DNA of 64,000 nucleotides, from the NCBI GenBank assembly GCA_013433145.1, contig CM024191.1:6464501-6528500 (forward strand), given 5' to 3'. Below the pieces are notes generated by a model, which worked only from the letters and a program-made list of their open reading frames with translations, ran no database searches and had not been told where the DNA came from. Of this stretch, positions 1-49,100 are shown in pieces. The position numbers were made by a program, and so were the translations under genes. Origin of the DNA: Ascaris suum (taxonomy: Eukaryota > Nematoda > Chromadorea > Rhabditida > Ascarididae). Numbering within the stretch: the first letter of the stretch is position 1; every line of letters begins with the position of its first letter.

Positions 1-48
1 ATCGTATGTTAATTTTTTGAATGAAAAAGTGCCTTTTTTGTAACTTAG

Positions 49-35609
<35,561 letters not shown>

Positions 35610-36533
35610 GCAGTTGTCCTCTTGTTGCTTGCCTCGAGGCTTTTCTGAGTATTCCGCTCATACATTTGTTCATAGACACAAACTGTTTGCTGCTCACTCT
35701 TTTCTTCATTATTACAGCGTTCTAGACGTGATAACTCGTTCATTTGTTGAAATAAGCGTTTCTGAAGAATACAGTTCGCCTGATCGTCAAGCAATTCATT
35801 GCCTCACAACCGTAATCCATGAATTCAACCCGATTCAATGACTGTTGTGAGCAAATTAAGCAACACAAGCAAATCGATTGTCGGCGCTCGCAGGATCTCT
35901 GGGTTTTTTCAAGCAACAGTCCACCAGTGTGTTCTGAAGGGTGGAGCCTTGCTCAAGTAAGAGTACTGTTAAAGGCATGATGAGCAATAAGGGGCACTTC
36001 TCAAACAGTAACATCCCTCGTGATAGCATGGGATAATTCCTGGGGTGTAGTCAGCATAGTGTGCGTTTTGAATAAATTGTTCCACTATGTTGACGAAAAA
36101 GAGCAAAAAGCTGGGTTTAAGCTTCGGCTTATTTCATTCAAATAGTGCAAATTAGGTAGAATTTTTGGACAGAAAACTGAATCTATTAAGCACACAGATG
36201 AACAACGTAATACATACATATAAAGTAACGTTGCAATGCTCATTTTGCAAAGCAACTAAGCGTTGCTTTTTGGATGGATGCCAGCAAGAAAACTAATAAT
36301 GGGAAACGTTCGCTCAAGCAATTACAATCAGTTCGGCAAAGAACTTTAACACAAGATGCTTTAAAACAACAGGAATAGAGAAGTTTTTGAGGGATAGACA
36401 AACTGAATAATGGAGAAACGCTTGAGGTTATGAATGCAAGAAAGTCGTATTAAATCACTGATATTAAACTCCGGGGACTTACGCTTACAAATCGGGAAAA
36501 CAATTGCAAAGATCCAGTGGAGCATATTAAGCG
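35610..36533. other. Convergent 3' intergenic region (924 bp)
   Basis: Lies between the stop codons of two genes pointing at each other. It should contain both 3' UTRs. One AATAAA on the plus strand at 36071; no AATAAA on the minus strand was seen in this interval. Confidence 0.6.
36071..36076 (+). promoter_or_regulatory. Candidate polyadenylation signal of the plus-strand gene
   Basis: AATAAA about 460 bases after the stop at 35609. Another AATAAA at 31480-31485 lies about 335 bases after the intronic stop at 31146 and could serve the short, intron-retained form. Both are only sequence matches. Confidence 0.35.
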
Positions 36534-37192
36534 TTAAGTTTCATCAGGAGGTGGCCAAATTCCATGCGCTTGGCCAAGTCTCTTGTGAATGCGATCAACC
36601 GTCGCCGGTAACCGAGCTATCGAACTCTGAGTTTTCTCCGTCGAATCCAACTGCATCAAATTGGCGACTGTCGTTGTGTCACTATTCCTGAAACACAGAA
36701 CAAAATACATGAAGTGGGAAACTGCTGAATGAAAGCACGGCAAATATGCAACCTGTGTTCGTTTGCAAACTTAACATGCTAACCCTGATATTAGTGAATT
36801 TTACTAACTAGTATATAAGAGGTCGGACCTGTCAGCGCTGAATGATTTCCAAGAGCGGAAACTTCTCTGAAAAATCTGACAAGCAGTGTTTGAAAATGCG
36901 TAAATACTTAATAAAATCGGTTCGAATTCAATCACTCTCGGCATTGAACGCAAGGGGTACAAAATCACATTCATCTTCGACGCATCGAAGCTCTAAAATA
37001 CACCTGCTAGCAACACCTGCACATCTTGGGAAAGATGGCCACCTCTTACGGTAAGAAATAAAAAACAGGTTGCGGAAAACTCACCAAGCTAACATATCTG
37101 CAAAACGATCCTTGATACTGCATCGTTGAGGCGTTTCCGTTGAAGATAATTTGAGCAGTGTGAATATGTGCAATAAGATGAGTGTCGTCAAC
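36534..37192 (-). CDS. Final two exons: hydrophobic segment and C-terminus
   Basis: Exon 37192-37085 reads LTTLILLHIFTLLKL followed by SSTETPQRCSIKDRFADMLA, a short membrane-span-like stretch and a polar region. Exon 36687-36534 has an excellent acceptor (TTTGTTCTGTGTTTCAG) and reads NSDTTTVANLMQLDSTEKTQ, then RLPATVDRIHKRLGQ, and ends PPPDET with stop TAA at 36536-36534. A span followed by about 60-70 luminal residues with a C-terminal amphipathic helix resembles the Aster C-terminus. The phase 2 junction between the two is exact. Confidence 0.7.
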
Positions 37193-40100
37193 CTGTAATC
37201 TTACCAAACAAAAGCAGATACACGCAACCACCGCTTAATGGCCGCTTATTGATCTACTTCTGAAGCTTCCTCTATTCCAGTTTGCCGAAGCTGCTTCAAT
37301 GGCTGGACTTTTGAGCAGTAAACAGTATGGACAACTTGCATAGGTTTGAAACACTTGTATGTGAAATACATTGGCTGTTATATCTGTTGAATTTTTGCCT
37401 AATAGATGGCATATCCATTGATTTTTTGCTTTGAAATTGTGCTTCATGTGAAAACTTTTCTTGTTGGTTCACTCGAACGACAACTTTAATATTTAAAATT
37501 CGAGCAGCAACAGCAGTCATTGCTTCGTAACATTCATCATAACTTTCTAGGCAGCTCTTGATAAGAACTCGAAACAAAAGAAGCGAACAATTCTAGCATT
37601 ATTTTTTTTCATCCAAATGGTCGGAAAGTGTTTATTCCACAAATGTTTTTCAAGAAATCTGTAAAGTTTAGCACAACGCTGCAAACCGGCTATATGGTTT
37701 CGTGATCACTGCACCACTTTCACTCTGAACACTCCACAAAAAAGAGGTGATATCAACATACAAGGTGATAATAAGCCGTGCGTAATAAGTTAGATCTGAT
37801 GTCACCATAATGGGCATCGTTTGGGTTTGTGCTTCCTCTGTTGCTGTTCGAAGTCGGAGTCGCAAGCCTGAAAGCACTGATAGATTCATTCAATTGTCTG
37901 AGAAAACAATTCTGCTGCATTTCATATGTTAGGTAGAATGGTGCTTCCCAGTCGCTCAGGCCGTCTAACTTCAGGAAAGCTTGGAAAAGCTTTTATGCTT
38001 CAAGAAGCATTTTCCTCAGAATCTCGAGGGTTCCACGCCACCACTAATACTTTCAATCGATAATTGACTTCGAATTGTGGGAAGCACCACGAAATTTATG
38101 GAATCCTTATCTTCCTAACTGACGACGATAAAAAGAATGGTCCAGATATGTTCCAAAGATATTGCACTAAATTCAGGATATCGGCTCCTAAAACTACTGC
38201 AAAGATACTAACTATGAGAAAGCAAGCACTAAACTCTCACAATGCATTCAACGTTTCTAATCAGTTACTGAAAAAGCTGCATTAAATACATTTATTTTCC
38301 ATGAATACAAACATGAAAACGGTTTTAAATTTCTATTTTATATTTCTGTGTATAAAAACAACGACAAGACAATAACAAAGTGCCTTAGATGAACTAAATT
38401 CTCTTCGGTCTCTAGCCCAACAAGAAGCTCCGTTAGAGTCGATCCAGTTGAAATTTAGTGCATTTCAGCAAAACCTAATCGATTATAAATCAGAAGAATT
38501 TCATTGAAGAGGAAAAATCAAATGTAGCAAAATTTGGTTTTTGCACGGGGAGCAAAGAACCCTGTCATTTTTTGAAGAATTTAGTAAAAACTCACCTAAT
38601 TATTCCAGCAAGGGTTGCAAAAACAGGAAATATATAATGCCTGAGAAAAATCACAGTTCACTTTGATAACAACGAAGAATAAACAACTACGGAAGCGCAA
38701 AAAAAGTGCCAGTATGATATGCATTGTTGCATTCCCTCAAGAGACCAGCGAGTTTTACAAGTTCCTAACAAATAATGAATATACAAAGTAATTCCCTTAT
38801 ATTCCAATTAATCCAACCGTTATTACAAAAGGTATTTCTGGCACCACTAGCAGTGTGAAAAGAGATATAATGAAGGCAAAATGGATGCAAAATTTCATTC
38901 CATTTTCAAAAATCAGCGACTCTTTTCTGCACTGACACGATAAATTTAATGATGATAGTGGAGGTGCGTTATCATCTGCACAAATGGCAACTGTGGCTAT
39001 TGCGGTTCCCTTGTTGAAACTTAAAGAAGTTAGAAACATCTAAATGCAGACGTGACATTGCCACTATGCGCATTGGAATTGCTAATTTGGAGGATGCAAC
39101 AACATTGCGGATCGTGAGCAATGAGGGAATTTCGTTGCACAATCGGATGGTAAATTTCTTCGATAAACAAAGGTAAAGTGAATCTTGAAACGAGAAGCTA
39201 GCAACGAATGAAAAATTAAATTTCGTTAGGTGTTCATTTCTGAATTTGAAATGCCTTATCACTAGTCGGCAATTTAACTATTTTGCTGCCGTGATCAGCA
39301 GAACTTTAAAACAACTCATTTCAACTCTCTCAATATACTTTTCCATTAGTTCGTTATTTCCACAGCAAAAATTTATTCCTAAGCAAAGTGAAACACACCA
39401 ATGGAGTAAATTATTGCCCTCGACATAACCTTCACTGGAGTTGTAAAACATTTTACCATTTTTCTCGAAGATTCTATGAGTTTGGGTGACTGTTATTAAA
39501 TAGTTGTTCGTGATTATATCACCTCTGTTAAATTCAATCCGCCTAGCTTACGTTTTTAAGAAACGCCATAAAAGACATCAACGATTCGATTTCTTTTTCA
39601 AAAATTTCTGCACAGTCTCGGTGATCTGATTTCTTTTTCTTTTTTTTTTTTTGTTTCAGAGTTCATAGGCAGTTTCTGAGAGGTTTGATTTTTTTATCAA
39701 CAAAAATAGAAATTGATTTAGAGAGTTCGCTCTCTTCCTTTGAAAAATCGTTGGAGGTTTAAATGAGGCGTTTTTTTGCCAAAATTTGTTGAATGTTCAA
39801 AGGTTCTAGTTCATTCGATTCTTTTAATCAGTCCTTATATAATTAATTACTCAATTAACTCGAATACTACAAATTCGAACATAATAAATGACAACCTCGA
39901 GGCGGCACTGAATTGATGTTGGCGGCCACACGCGCGGCGATCGTACTCGAAGCTTCCTCATGCTCATATTCTCTGCTGTACAAAAGAAATACGGTGCGAA
40001 TAAGAAATTAGGGCATTCACTTGAAACGAACATCTTTCGAGCGAGAAAGCGAGAACTGCTGTAGAAACAAACTTGTGGCTTCTGATCCGTTGCATTCTAG

Positions 40101-43100
40101 GCGTCATATGCCAATTGCTTTTTGAATACTTTCAGTAAATTTAATGAAATTACTATATTAAGAGTACGGCCACTGAAAAGTGAAAAAAACTACAACTGAA
40201 CCTTGGAGCAAAGGACGAATTTAAGGGTAGGACATCAGGTGTCGTTACAAATCTGTAAGGCACAGATGACGTAACAAAAATTTTCGGCACCAGACGCTTA
40301 CATTTTCACATCTGACCGTAGAAGGAGGGTGAGGGGGAGGAGGGGGGGAGGGTGGAAGGGCATCGGAACGCTTCCCACAGTCATTAGAACCAAATTATTG
40401 AAAATATGTAAGGCATGTGGATATCGAGTTGAAAATTTTGTGCGCCAATTTTCAATCTTTGATTTCAGGTAGGCATTTTAATTTCAGCTAGCTGACTTTT
40501 TTCTAAGATTATAAGTAATAGAAAAATGAAAAAAAAAAATGCAACTTAAACGAGGATGACAGTTCAAATCTCCCTCTAATGAAGTAGTTATATGTCACGT
40601 CAGTAGAGCTTAACCTTGTTTCACATGCAAATTAGCTTTTATTTGCAGCTCAAACGGCTTGTTCGTTTATTCCACGCACAAAAAAACTAACCTGTTCTCA
40701 TAGATATCAACGGCTCCTCCTCAGCAATCCCACATTAAACTGATAACAATTTTACTAGCTACCCATCCTGCCATACCTCTGATGCTGGGGTGGATAAAAG
40801 GAAAGTCGCCTTAAATGCGTCCTCTGAGAGGAACGAACGATTGGAGACACATACTATTCTTGACGTCAGTACAAGATGACAGCTACTTCAATAGGGAATT
40901 TGCTTCACACATCATTAAATACATAGACGCGTTTGCATCACAAGTGCTGTCAAATTGAAAGGAATGTCACAGTCACAGCGAACATTTGTATTAGCTACCG
41001 TAAAATCATACCTGTTTAAGACATCGATGTCAGAAGGGTGTTGTAGTCTCCGATCAACGAGTTGCTTGTCGTTGAAACGTTGTGTAGAGAGGTCGGAACA
41101 ACATGATGATGCATCCGCATTCCGCTCGCAATGCACCTTCAGAGTTTCTTCTAATGCAGCATAATGATCTTCCAGTCCAGCGTAGGTACTTCTTTCGATA
41201 TATCCTGAAACAGACACAACATCCAAAGTTAGTAGAATCGTCTTCAAATATCCTGACCATTGCTAAATTTTCTACTGAACTAAACAATCCATCGAGCATT
41301 TGCATGGTATGCTGATTGATACAGAGATATGTCTGCACTCATTTCAAACTCAATTAACAGGCACATTGATTAGGCCTTCTGATAGGATATTACAAAATTT
41401 TTGAACATGCGAACTCCACGAAGCAGTCTTGAACTCATGTAAGTTAGCTAAGTTGAAGCTATGTGCAACAACGACAACAGAAATGTCCTGAGCCAAGCGC
41501 ATGTCTGGGCATCCTCCTTCTACAAGATCTCGCTACACGTTTTGATGAATACGCTATGAGCCCTCTATCTGTGTTGCAGCAGTGAAAATTAGAAGAGTTC
41601 ATGTCACAAGTACTGAAACAATCGTAACGACAAATAGGAATTATTTGTTGCCATCAGAAACGCACTTTATGGCTATGTTAACTTTTGCATTCTTTAGCCA
41701 CCTGGATGTGAATAGGAACACAAACCTCGAACAATACCCCAAATGTTTTTCTTGTAAATAATGCCACCATGAATGAGTAGACGTGAATGCCTCGGGCTCA
41801 CTCTCGTGATGCAGTATGTGCACTGAATTAGGAAACTCTCTGCGTAGGGTATGCCGGCATTTTGGCTCTCCTTCATAACGACGAAGCCTTCGCTGAGACG
41901 TTCGAATTCTGTGCACTCCTTCAAATTTTCTAACTCTAAAACACACATGTTGCTTACCAATAATGAAAATGATACGGCAATGCTGCTCATCGCCAACATT
42001 CGCATGTATCGCAAAACCTTGACCATGAGTTCTTTCCGTCCTCCTAGTGGCCTTCACTAGGCCCCCTAACAAGTGAAAACGGGATTGTAATGGGTTCTAA
42101 TTGACTGCAGCTTATAAACCTCTTCAATTACATTTTTGCACCAGTGGCAACCGGAAAATCGCGTTTCCATTTCGTTGTAGGCTTCCTTTCGATGATTACC
42201 AAGTCAAGCAAACCACTTCAGCTTATGAGTAAAATTGAACTGTAGATTATGTTTAGAAAACCTAAAAGATACGGAAGTTTCACTCACAAATAAAGTGAAA
42301 TACTGAAAAATTCAACGTCTGTTCATCTTCGATCAGAATTCAAAAACCTCTAATATTCACAAATTCTTGTACTGTTCCACAATTCCTTCCTAAACTAGGG
42401 AAGCGAAATTATTTTTTTTTGCTATGATTTCTTTGCCTCTCTGCGATAAATAACAGTAACGTACTTGCTTCTCAGTAACGATCGTACATTTAGGGGCCAT
42501 TGCATGATTCAAAGCCATCGTATAAGTTGCTGTCCGCGTTGAGCTCGTTGGCACCGTTTGATTCGTGATCCACGGTGATGCCATATACCCTGCACTGTCA
42601 CGAAATTAAAACTTAGAACTTTACCCTACAACTCCAGAATTTTTAAATAAAAAGAATTTGTCAGGTAATTGGATTGATCGTTAGGAAAAAAAAAACATCA
42701 TAATTTCGTGCATCGAAATGGCCATCCAACACGTCCCTATAAGATGAAAAAATTTCTCTGATGTTGTTCATAAGGAGAAGTTCACATCCTTTATTTGTTA
42801 AGGCAAATCATAAAGGTAACGCTACTTTATGCATCTAAATCCTGAGAAGTCTCCTACTCTAAAAGTGAGCATTGCCGAAATGAAAGTGAGAATTTACTAG
42901 CCTTAGGTTTATCTCGAAATTTCTCTCATTTTAAATAAAACTTTTTTTTCAGATCTTGTTTGCTTTAATATTTATTGCGGCTACTTTGGAGATTTGACTT
43001 TTCATTTACTTTCACCAAAAAAAAAAAAAAATGCTCAGTTGTCAATTTATTTCTTCTGAGTGAAGGCTCTTTCAACGTAAAGTTTGTTGAACACACGAAT

Positions 43101-46100
43101 GCCGAGTTTTTGAGGTTTGCTTTCTAGAACCATTCTCAAAAAAAAAAAAAAAAAACACTTAAAACGTAGCGCAAGACTTCTATTAAAAATTCAAAAATAT
43201 AAAGAAGAAATAAGCTACTCACCGCTTATTGAGTCAAATAACCGTGATTGAGCTGAAAAATGGCGCATATTATATTTCACCATAAAGGCCTCTTTATAGC
43301 CGATATCGGTAAACTCAGAATTAGACGTATTATGGAACATTTCACTGGCTTAAGTGGAACGTTTGCAACGTATGCCTCGCAGCGCAGTATCGTTAAAATG
43401 GTGCAAAGAAGGTTCGTAAACGATCGGCTCGCAATGTAGTTCGCGCCATGTAACTAAGTCAAAGAAGCTTTCGTTTCCAGGTCATGACAAGTTTCCTTGA
43501 AATTTTTTACCGTTTTTCGACACTTTTGGGATCATTCGTCCGCAGACGACGTTTGGTCTGGGCACTTCATCCTCTCTCACAGATCCAACTATGTAATGCT
43601 ATTCTGCCGAAGTTGAACAGCACTGGTCGCTTGTCTTTTAAAATATCATGGTTCCTGAGCTTTTTCACCATCCTTTAACATGAAACTGGAGCAGCTGTCA
43701 TTCTCCTTTCATCCAATCCTGTTGTGAGTCTCACTATTACAAGGAAAATTCTGAATGAGGCATCATGCCATCCTTAATAATTTTTGAAAAACCTTTAGCA
43801 CCGTTAATACAAGATTAAATAGAAGCTATTGCGCAATCAAGAGGCATTTTCATGAGGTTAACCTCTGCTATAAGTTCCTTGATAACGATGTCCACACTTC
43901 AATTTCAATCTCATCTTTCCCTCGTAAGGATGGATGCTAGGATGAAAGTAACCACACTTTTAACAACGCCAGGAGGAAAAGAAAATGGACTCGCCTGCCC
44001 AGTTTTATTCTCACGACCCTCCTTTCTATACTGCTCTCTCCTTTTTGCCCCACTCAGGGTTTTATTCAAATGATGATTAAATGAATGAGAAAGAACCTGT
44101 TTCTTTGACAATACTGGCAAACTGTCGATACCAGGGTACCTCGGAGAATAAAATTTCGAAAAGCTGTTCAGGGCTCAGACGAAAGATCTCGTCGAGAAGC
44201 ACTCTACCAACATGAGATCGACAAGGGCAGCTCACTTTTACATCTGTATTCATTTTCATCTCATCACCTACTCAAAAAAAAGATAACGCATGCAGTAGAG
44301 AATTCACATGCAGAAACACATGAATGAATACATAATAATTAACGAATAAGCGCAATGTTTCCGAAAGAAAGCGACAAGCATTAACTTTACTACCTATTCC
44401 TTGGATGCGTTTATTTGGTTGTTGCAAGATCCGCTTTCTGTTTAGTATTCATCTGTAGATGAGTTTTTCATACTCAGAGCGTTCGTATGTTGGGAGACTC
44501 GTTTTCAAATAGTTTTTTAATTTTTGTTTTGGAAAACTGTTCTAGGCTGCTCTTTCGCCTTCTGTACTTCCGGAAATACTTCTATTATAAGAAGGGTAAA
44601 TCGAAGAAACAAAATAAGCAAATATAAAAAGAAAGAGAACAGCTGATTTACCTAAACTCAAGAAGGTTAAAAACTGAAGAAACGAAAGTGTGAAACTCAC
44701 AAGAGGTCGTTATTTTCTGATTACTGAATGGTCTAAATAAGAGCAATGTAATCAAGCATACGAATACTTCAGGTGCACATAACAACGTCCCCAACTCTTA
44801 GCGAGAATTACGAAAATTTCTTCATAGATGAGTGAAACTAGTAAAACGAGCAGTTGCACAAATCAGCCGCATCTGTGCATCTCTCGTTCAACGATTGCAG
44901 AGAATGAATTACCAATGCTGAAATCCCCCTCAGATATATTGCTCGCCTCGTCGCTACTTTCATTGAGCGCACCCGAATGCTCCGAATCGAGCGAATATGC
45001 AGAGCTATTTCGCGCCAAATCAAGATCAGAGCACCTGAAATGTGCTCAGTTTGACTATGTCTATGCTTCTTATATGAGATCACATATCACATTTACTTTC
45101 GACTAACGAAATTTTCCTTATGCACCTCACATAAAACAATGCGTGATTCGCTGTACAAGCATTTGTTAAGGAAGTTCTTTCAACGCATCACCGTTTAACT
45201 GGGCGGCTGAGGTAGCTGCTTTCTAGGTTTGCGCTGAACTTTCACAATAAACAATGTGCAGAATTACTGCTACTTTATAGGCAACATATTGTGTCTTTAT
45301 TGCTGTTTTTTTTTTTCACTTGTATCACACCTGTTAATACATGCCTTTGAAATAAGGCAATAGGGTTCTAGAAATTCATTTCTTTCTTAAAAAAACATCA
45401 ATTCCGATACAAAACTATGATTGTTTCAGAGTGGGAAGTTATCGCCCGCTTAGATATCCACCAACTTACAGGTAGCTTTGATCGCGAACAAAAGCATCAT
45501 GTGGATACGCAGTGAAAAGCAGCTCGCTCTCTCTGAGCGTATTCTTTTTACGAATTCTCCTTATCTTATCGCTACGGAATGCTGTATATCAGCAAGACAG
45601 AGGTCAAAGAGAAATTCCTCACCCCTTATGCACTTTTCTAAAATTGCACTTAAAAAGCGTATCATGAGTGCATTTCTACATATGCGTGCACACATAAATG
45701 ATTACACTTCTGTCGTAGTCTCAGCAAAAATCTCAGGACGTGAAACTTATTTGAAGCACACCGATTTTTATGCTCGTGATTCGTTTTGGAAATTCCCCCT
45801 GAGCACTTCAAGACTATTTTACCTCTAGCTAGTTGAGGAATTTCTCATCGATTTTCCTTCACTATGACGTCTCTTTAACAAATCCCGTATGGTGTATTCG
45901 ATTATTCAAACCGTGACACTGGAGAACTTAAGGTCTACACGACAGTTCCGGTGGTCAAACAATGCTTGTTCGATGCTGTGGTAGAGTAAATATGTGCAAG
46001 AGCATTAATTACCTATACTTTCTTGGCATTCGTCAGCGGTCAAATTCCCTGCACAGCGCGTTAACGCTGGAAGTGTGTAACAGCAGTACTCTTCTGGAGA

Positions 46101-49100
46101 TGCTCAATGGACTGAAGAAAGAAGTGCAAACATACCCTATAGCCGAATCACTCATATTAGTGCCCGAATTCTTCGACGACACCATAGATTCTGACATCCT
46201 TTTCGAAGGCTTCAGAGACCTTCCCCAAGGAGAGGTGTCAACCTAAGAAAAAAAAACCAAAATTTTCTTCTATAATAAAATTAGCGGTTCGTTGAATTTT
46301 CTCGGCCAGCACTATATAATCTTATGCCCATGTTTGAGGCGTAAACTTTCAAGTCTCATATATGCGGAAGTGGAAAAATAAAATTGATTTAATTAAAATT
46401 CATCAATAAAAAATCCAGCAAAAGAAGAAGCTATAATTGTTTTAAACGATTCATGCAAACGTGTTATTCGCCTAATTCAAAAATGAAATAAAGCGTATAT
46501 ATTCATAGGATTATCCATGTCAGAAATGTTCTGCAAAAGTACGGCTCAATAATTCCACATTCCGTCATCACTAATTCGATAAGATATCAACGCATTGCTA
46601 ATGCAACTTTATAGTAGCAAAACAGCGCTCTGATGAGTGTTTAGCAATTAGATTCATCTATTCTATATTTTCAGAGACATCGTTTTGAAGAAACAAAATC
46701 AAACTTATCTAAGTGCAAATAATATCTCAACATTTGGATGAAAGTCTAAACTTCACTGGCAATATTGCAGTGAGTTTCCATTGCTAAAATAATATCCGTC
46801 TCCTTGTTCCGAACGTATCTTTATTAACGCACATTAAAATCGATGAAAATGCTCACGATTGGAAACGTTCACGTATTATACACAAAGGAAGCTAGAGAAA
46901 GATGACCAATAGCTATAGTTCCCGCTCCGATATTCCAATAGCCAAGAGTTTCAAACGACAATTTCAAACGAAAGAAGGCCGCTCACCGACGGGCCAATTT
47001 TCCGCGCGATCACTCGAATCCATTTAATTTTTCGCTTGATTATTAAAAAAATAATCATATAGTCGTCCGATCGCAGCAACATTTATTATTCGATCGAACG
47101 AGCGCTCACTTCTAGCTGCCGAACAATTTTTTAATTTTTGAACATCAACGTGAGAATTTGAATTTGTTCGACGTTCTTTCTGTAAAGTACGCCTTTGACG
47201 AGGCGAATCTAGCGCTAGACGCTAGAAGGCCACGACGCCGGATCGAAAGCTTTGCGATATCGTGCAAATGACCAATATCACTTTGCAGCGATCATGTATA
47301 CCAGCATAACGTATTGTTCAAACGAATTTTTTTAATAAGTGATTTGTCACCGATTTTGATTTCTAGGATCATTTAAATAATGACTAAAAGTTCTTCTAAG
47401 AATCCTACTCGGTTTTTTCAATTGATACAACAAACGAAACGCATAATATATTCGGCTTTAAAACCATTGCTTATCAATAGAAAAGCACATTTCGTTAATC
47501 TCGGCAACTTATAAGAGTTCCATTAATTGCGCAGCTATCAACTACTCCTCATTTATATACAACTATCTTGTTCGGTGAAAAAAAAAACAGGACGTAAATG
47601 ATTGACTGACACTAAGAAACTCTTTACCTTCGTTTTTATCACTTTCAGGAAATGTTTCCGGCCGGAAATCGAAATTCTACTGAATGAGAAGAATAGCAAT
47701 TAAAATATTGAAATTCGAACAAATATATGTTTAATAAAGCTCAACTTTAATAACAACATTGAATTTTTCATGCGGAACCCAAAAAAACGGCAATCCGAAT
47801 TCGAACCCTACTGGATGCTCCTCATCGACCAAATAATCTACCATTTTCAACCTCCACATTGCGAACAAGAGGATTGGGCACCCCCCCCCTTCCCCCTCCC
47901 CGAAACTTCTTACTTTCTCATTGTAACTCATAACTTTTGATGCAACTTTAACAGCGTCGGATGCAAGAATTCAAAATTTACGACTGTTCTGCCCAGAGCA
48001 TTGAATTCAGATGGAAAGGTCCAACGTATCGGATCGGTCAAACAATGGAGTTTTCTGTGTTCACAACTTTTTTTGCAATTTGCAATTCCGGACTTCAGCA
48101 GTAAGCAAATTGTAACCATTGACCTGAAATTAGGGAGTTGAGGATTCCGCATATGCACTTTTAAGTTCATCCAACATGCAGACAACTGTGTTGAAAATGC
48201 CGACTTTACTCTTGCAGGAAGGACTTCTGTACGCACAGCAGTTTTTCCGTATTTGTGCAATTTGCTCGCGATTGAGCATAGCGGTGACTTCGATACTGTG
48301 ACTACCTTTACTTATATCCATGTGTTCTGTCTATCGGTCTGTCGTAGAGCCGATTTAGTGAACGATAGCAATGAAGTTCGATAGGTGTACAGTGTGCACA
48401 TTTCGTTTCTTTGATATCTCCGATTCCGTTATATTTTCTACGAGTCGCTAGAATTTATGGGTGCCACGAGACATGCAAGTCAATGTTGTTCTATACCTGT
48501 CTAAGCATGATAGAAGAAAGATTTTTCGTTGAAAAATTGTAATCACTCTTTGAAGACTCATTACTATGCGTTCTGTCTTCCTGTTTGAATCTTTCGATCA
48601 ACGCTTGAATCATTGGATTCAAATAAAACTATCAGCCTCTTTGGCACCCTTTTCAACTTCTTATGGGTTCTTACAAATTTATGTTTTTAGATTTGCAAAG
48701 CACATTATCCCTATGCGCATTTATTTGTGCGTTCGCCTACCTATTCAGCATTTTCAAGACGCGAACCATAGAACATAGTTGCGAAATTTGGTGGCTGTCA
48801 ATCACAAAGTAAACAATTCACTAGGCACTTAAGCTGACTGGACTAGTAACTGCGACATGAGCTACAGATATCCAGGAATCAGCATACTCTTTATAATCGA
48901 TCGAATAATATTCCACTTTACTGTATTATTTAAAGCGTCTCTGCTAGAACTGCTGCACTCTCCACTGGTGGAGTTGATGGACAAGAATACATAACAAACA
49001 ACCCCAGGCAAGATAAGAAAGTGCCAAGTATAAAGCTAATGATTCAGTTCGATAAGGCAGTTGGTTAAACTTTACAACTCATGCAATTTACACCCAAACT

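Noticed and set aside
36910..36935. GGTTCGAATTC resembling a tRNA B box
   Set aside because: No A box, no acceptor stem and no cloverleaf around it.
39038..39183. Plus-strand reading MRIGIANLEDATTLRIVSNE as an exon
   Set aside because: It also looks coding with a GTAAAT donor, but no plus-strand gene is present here, while the minus-strand reading fits the phase of both neighbouring exons. Left as a caution on that exon.
48068..48123. Minus-strand piece VNGYNLLTAEVRNCK as a linker exon
   Set aside because: Phase 0 to 2 would also fit exon 45034, but exon 46242-46136 has the same phases with a far stronger acceptor and donor and typical Ser-rich linker content.
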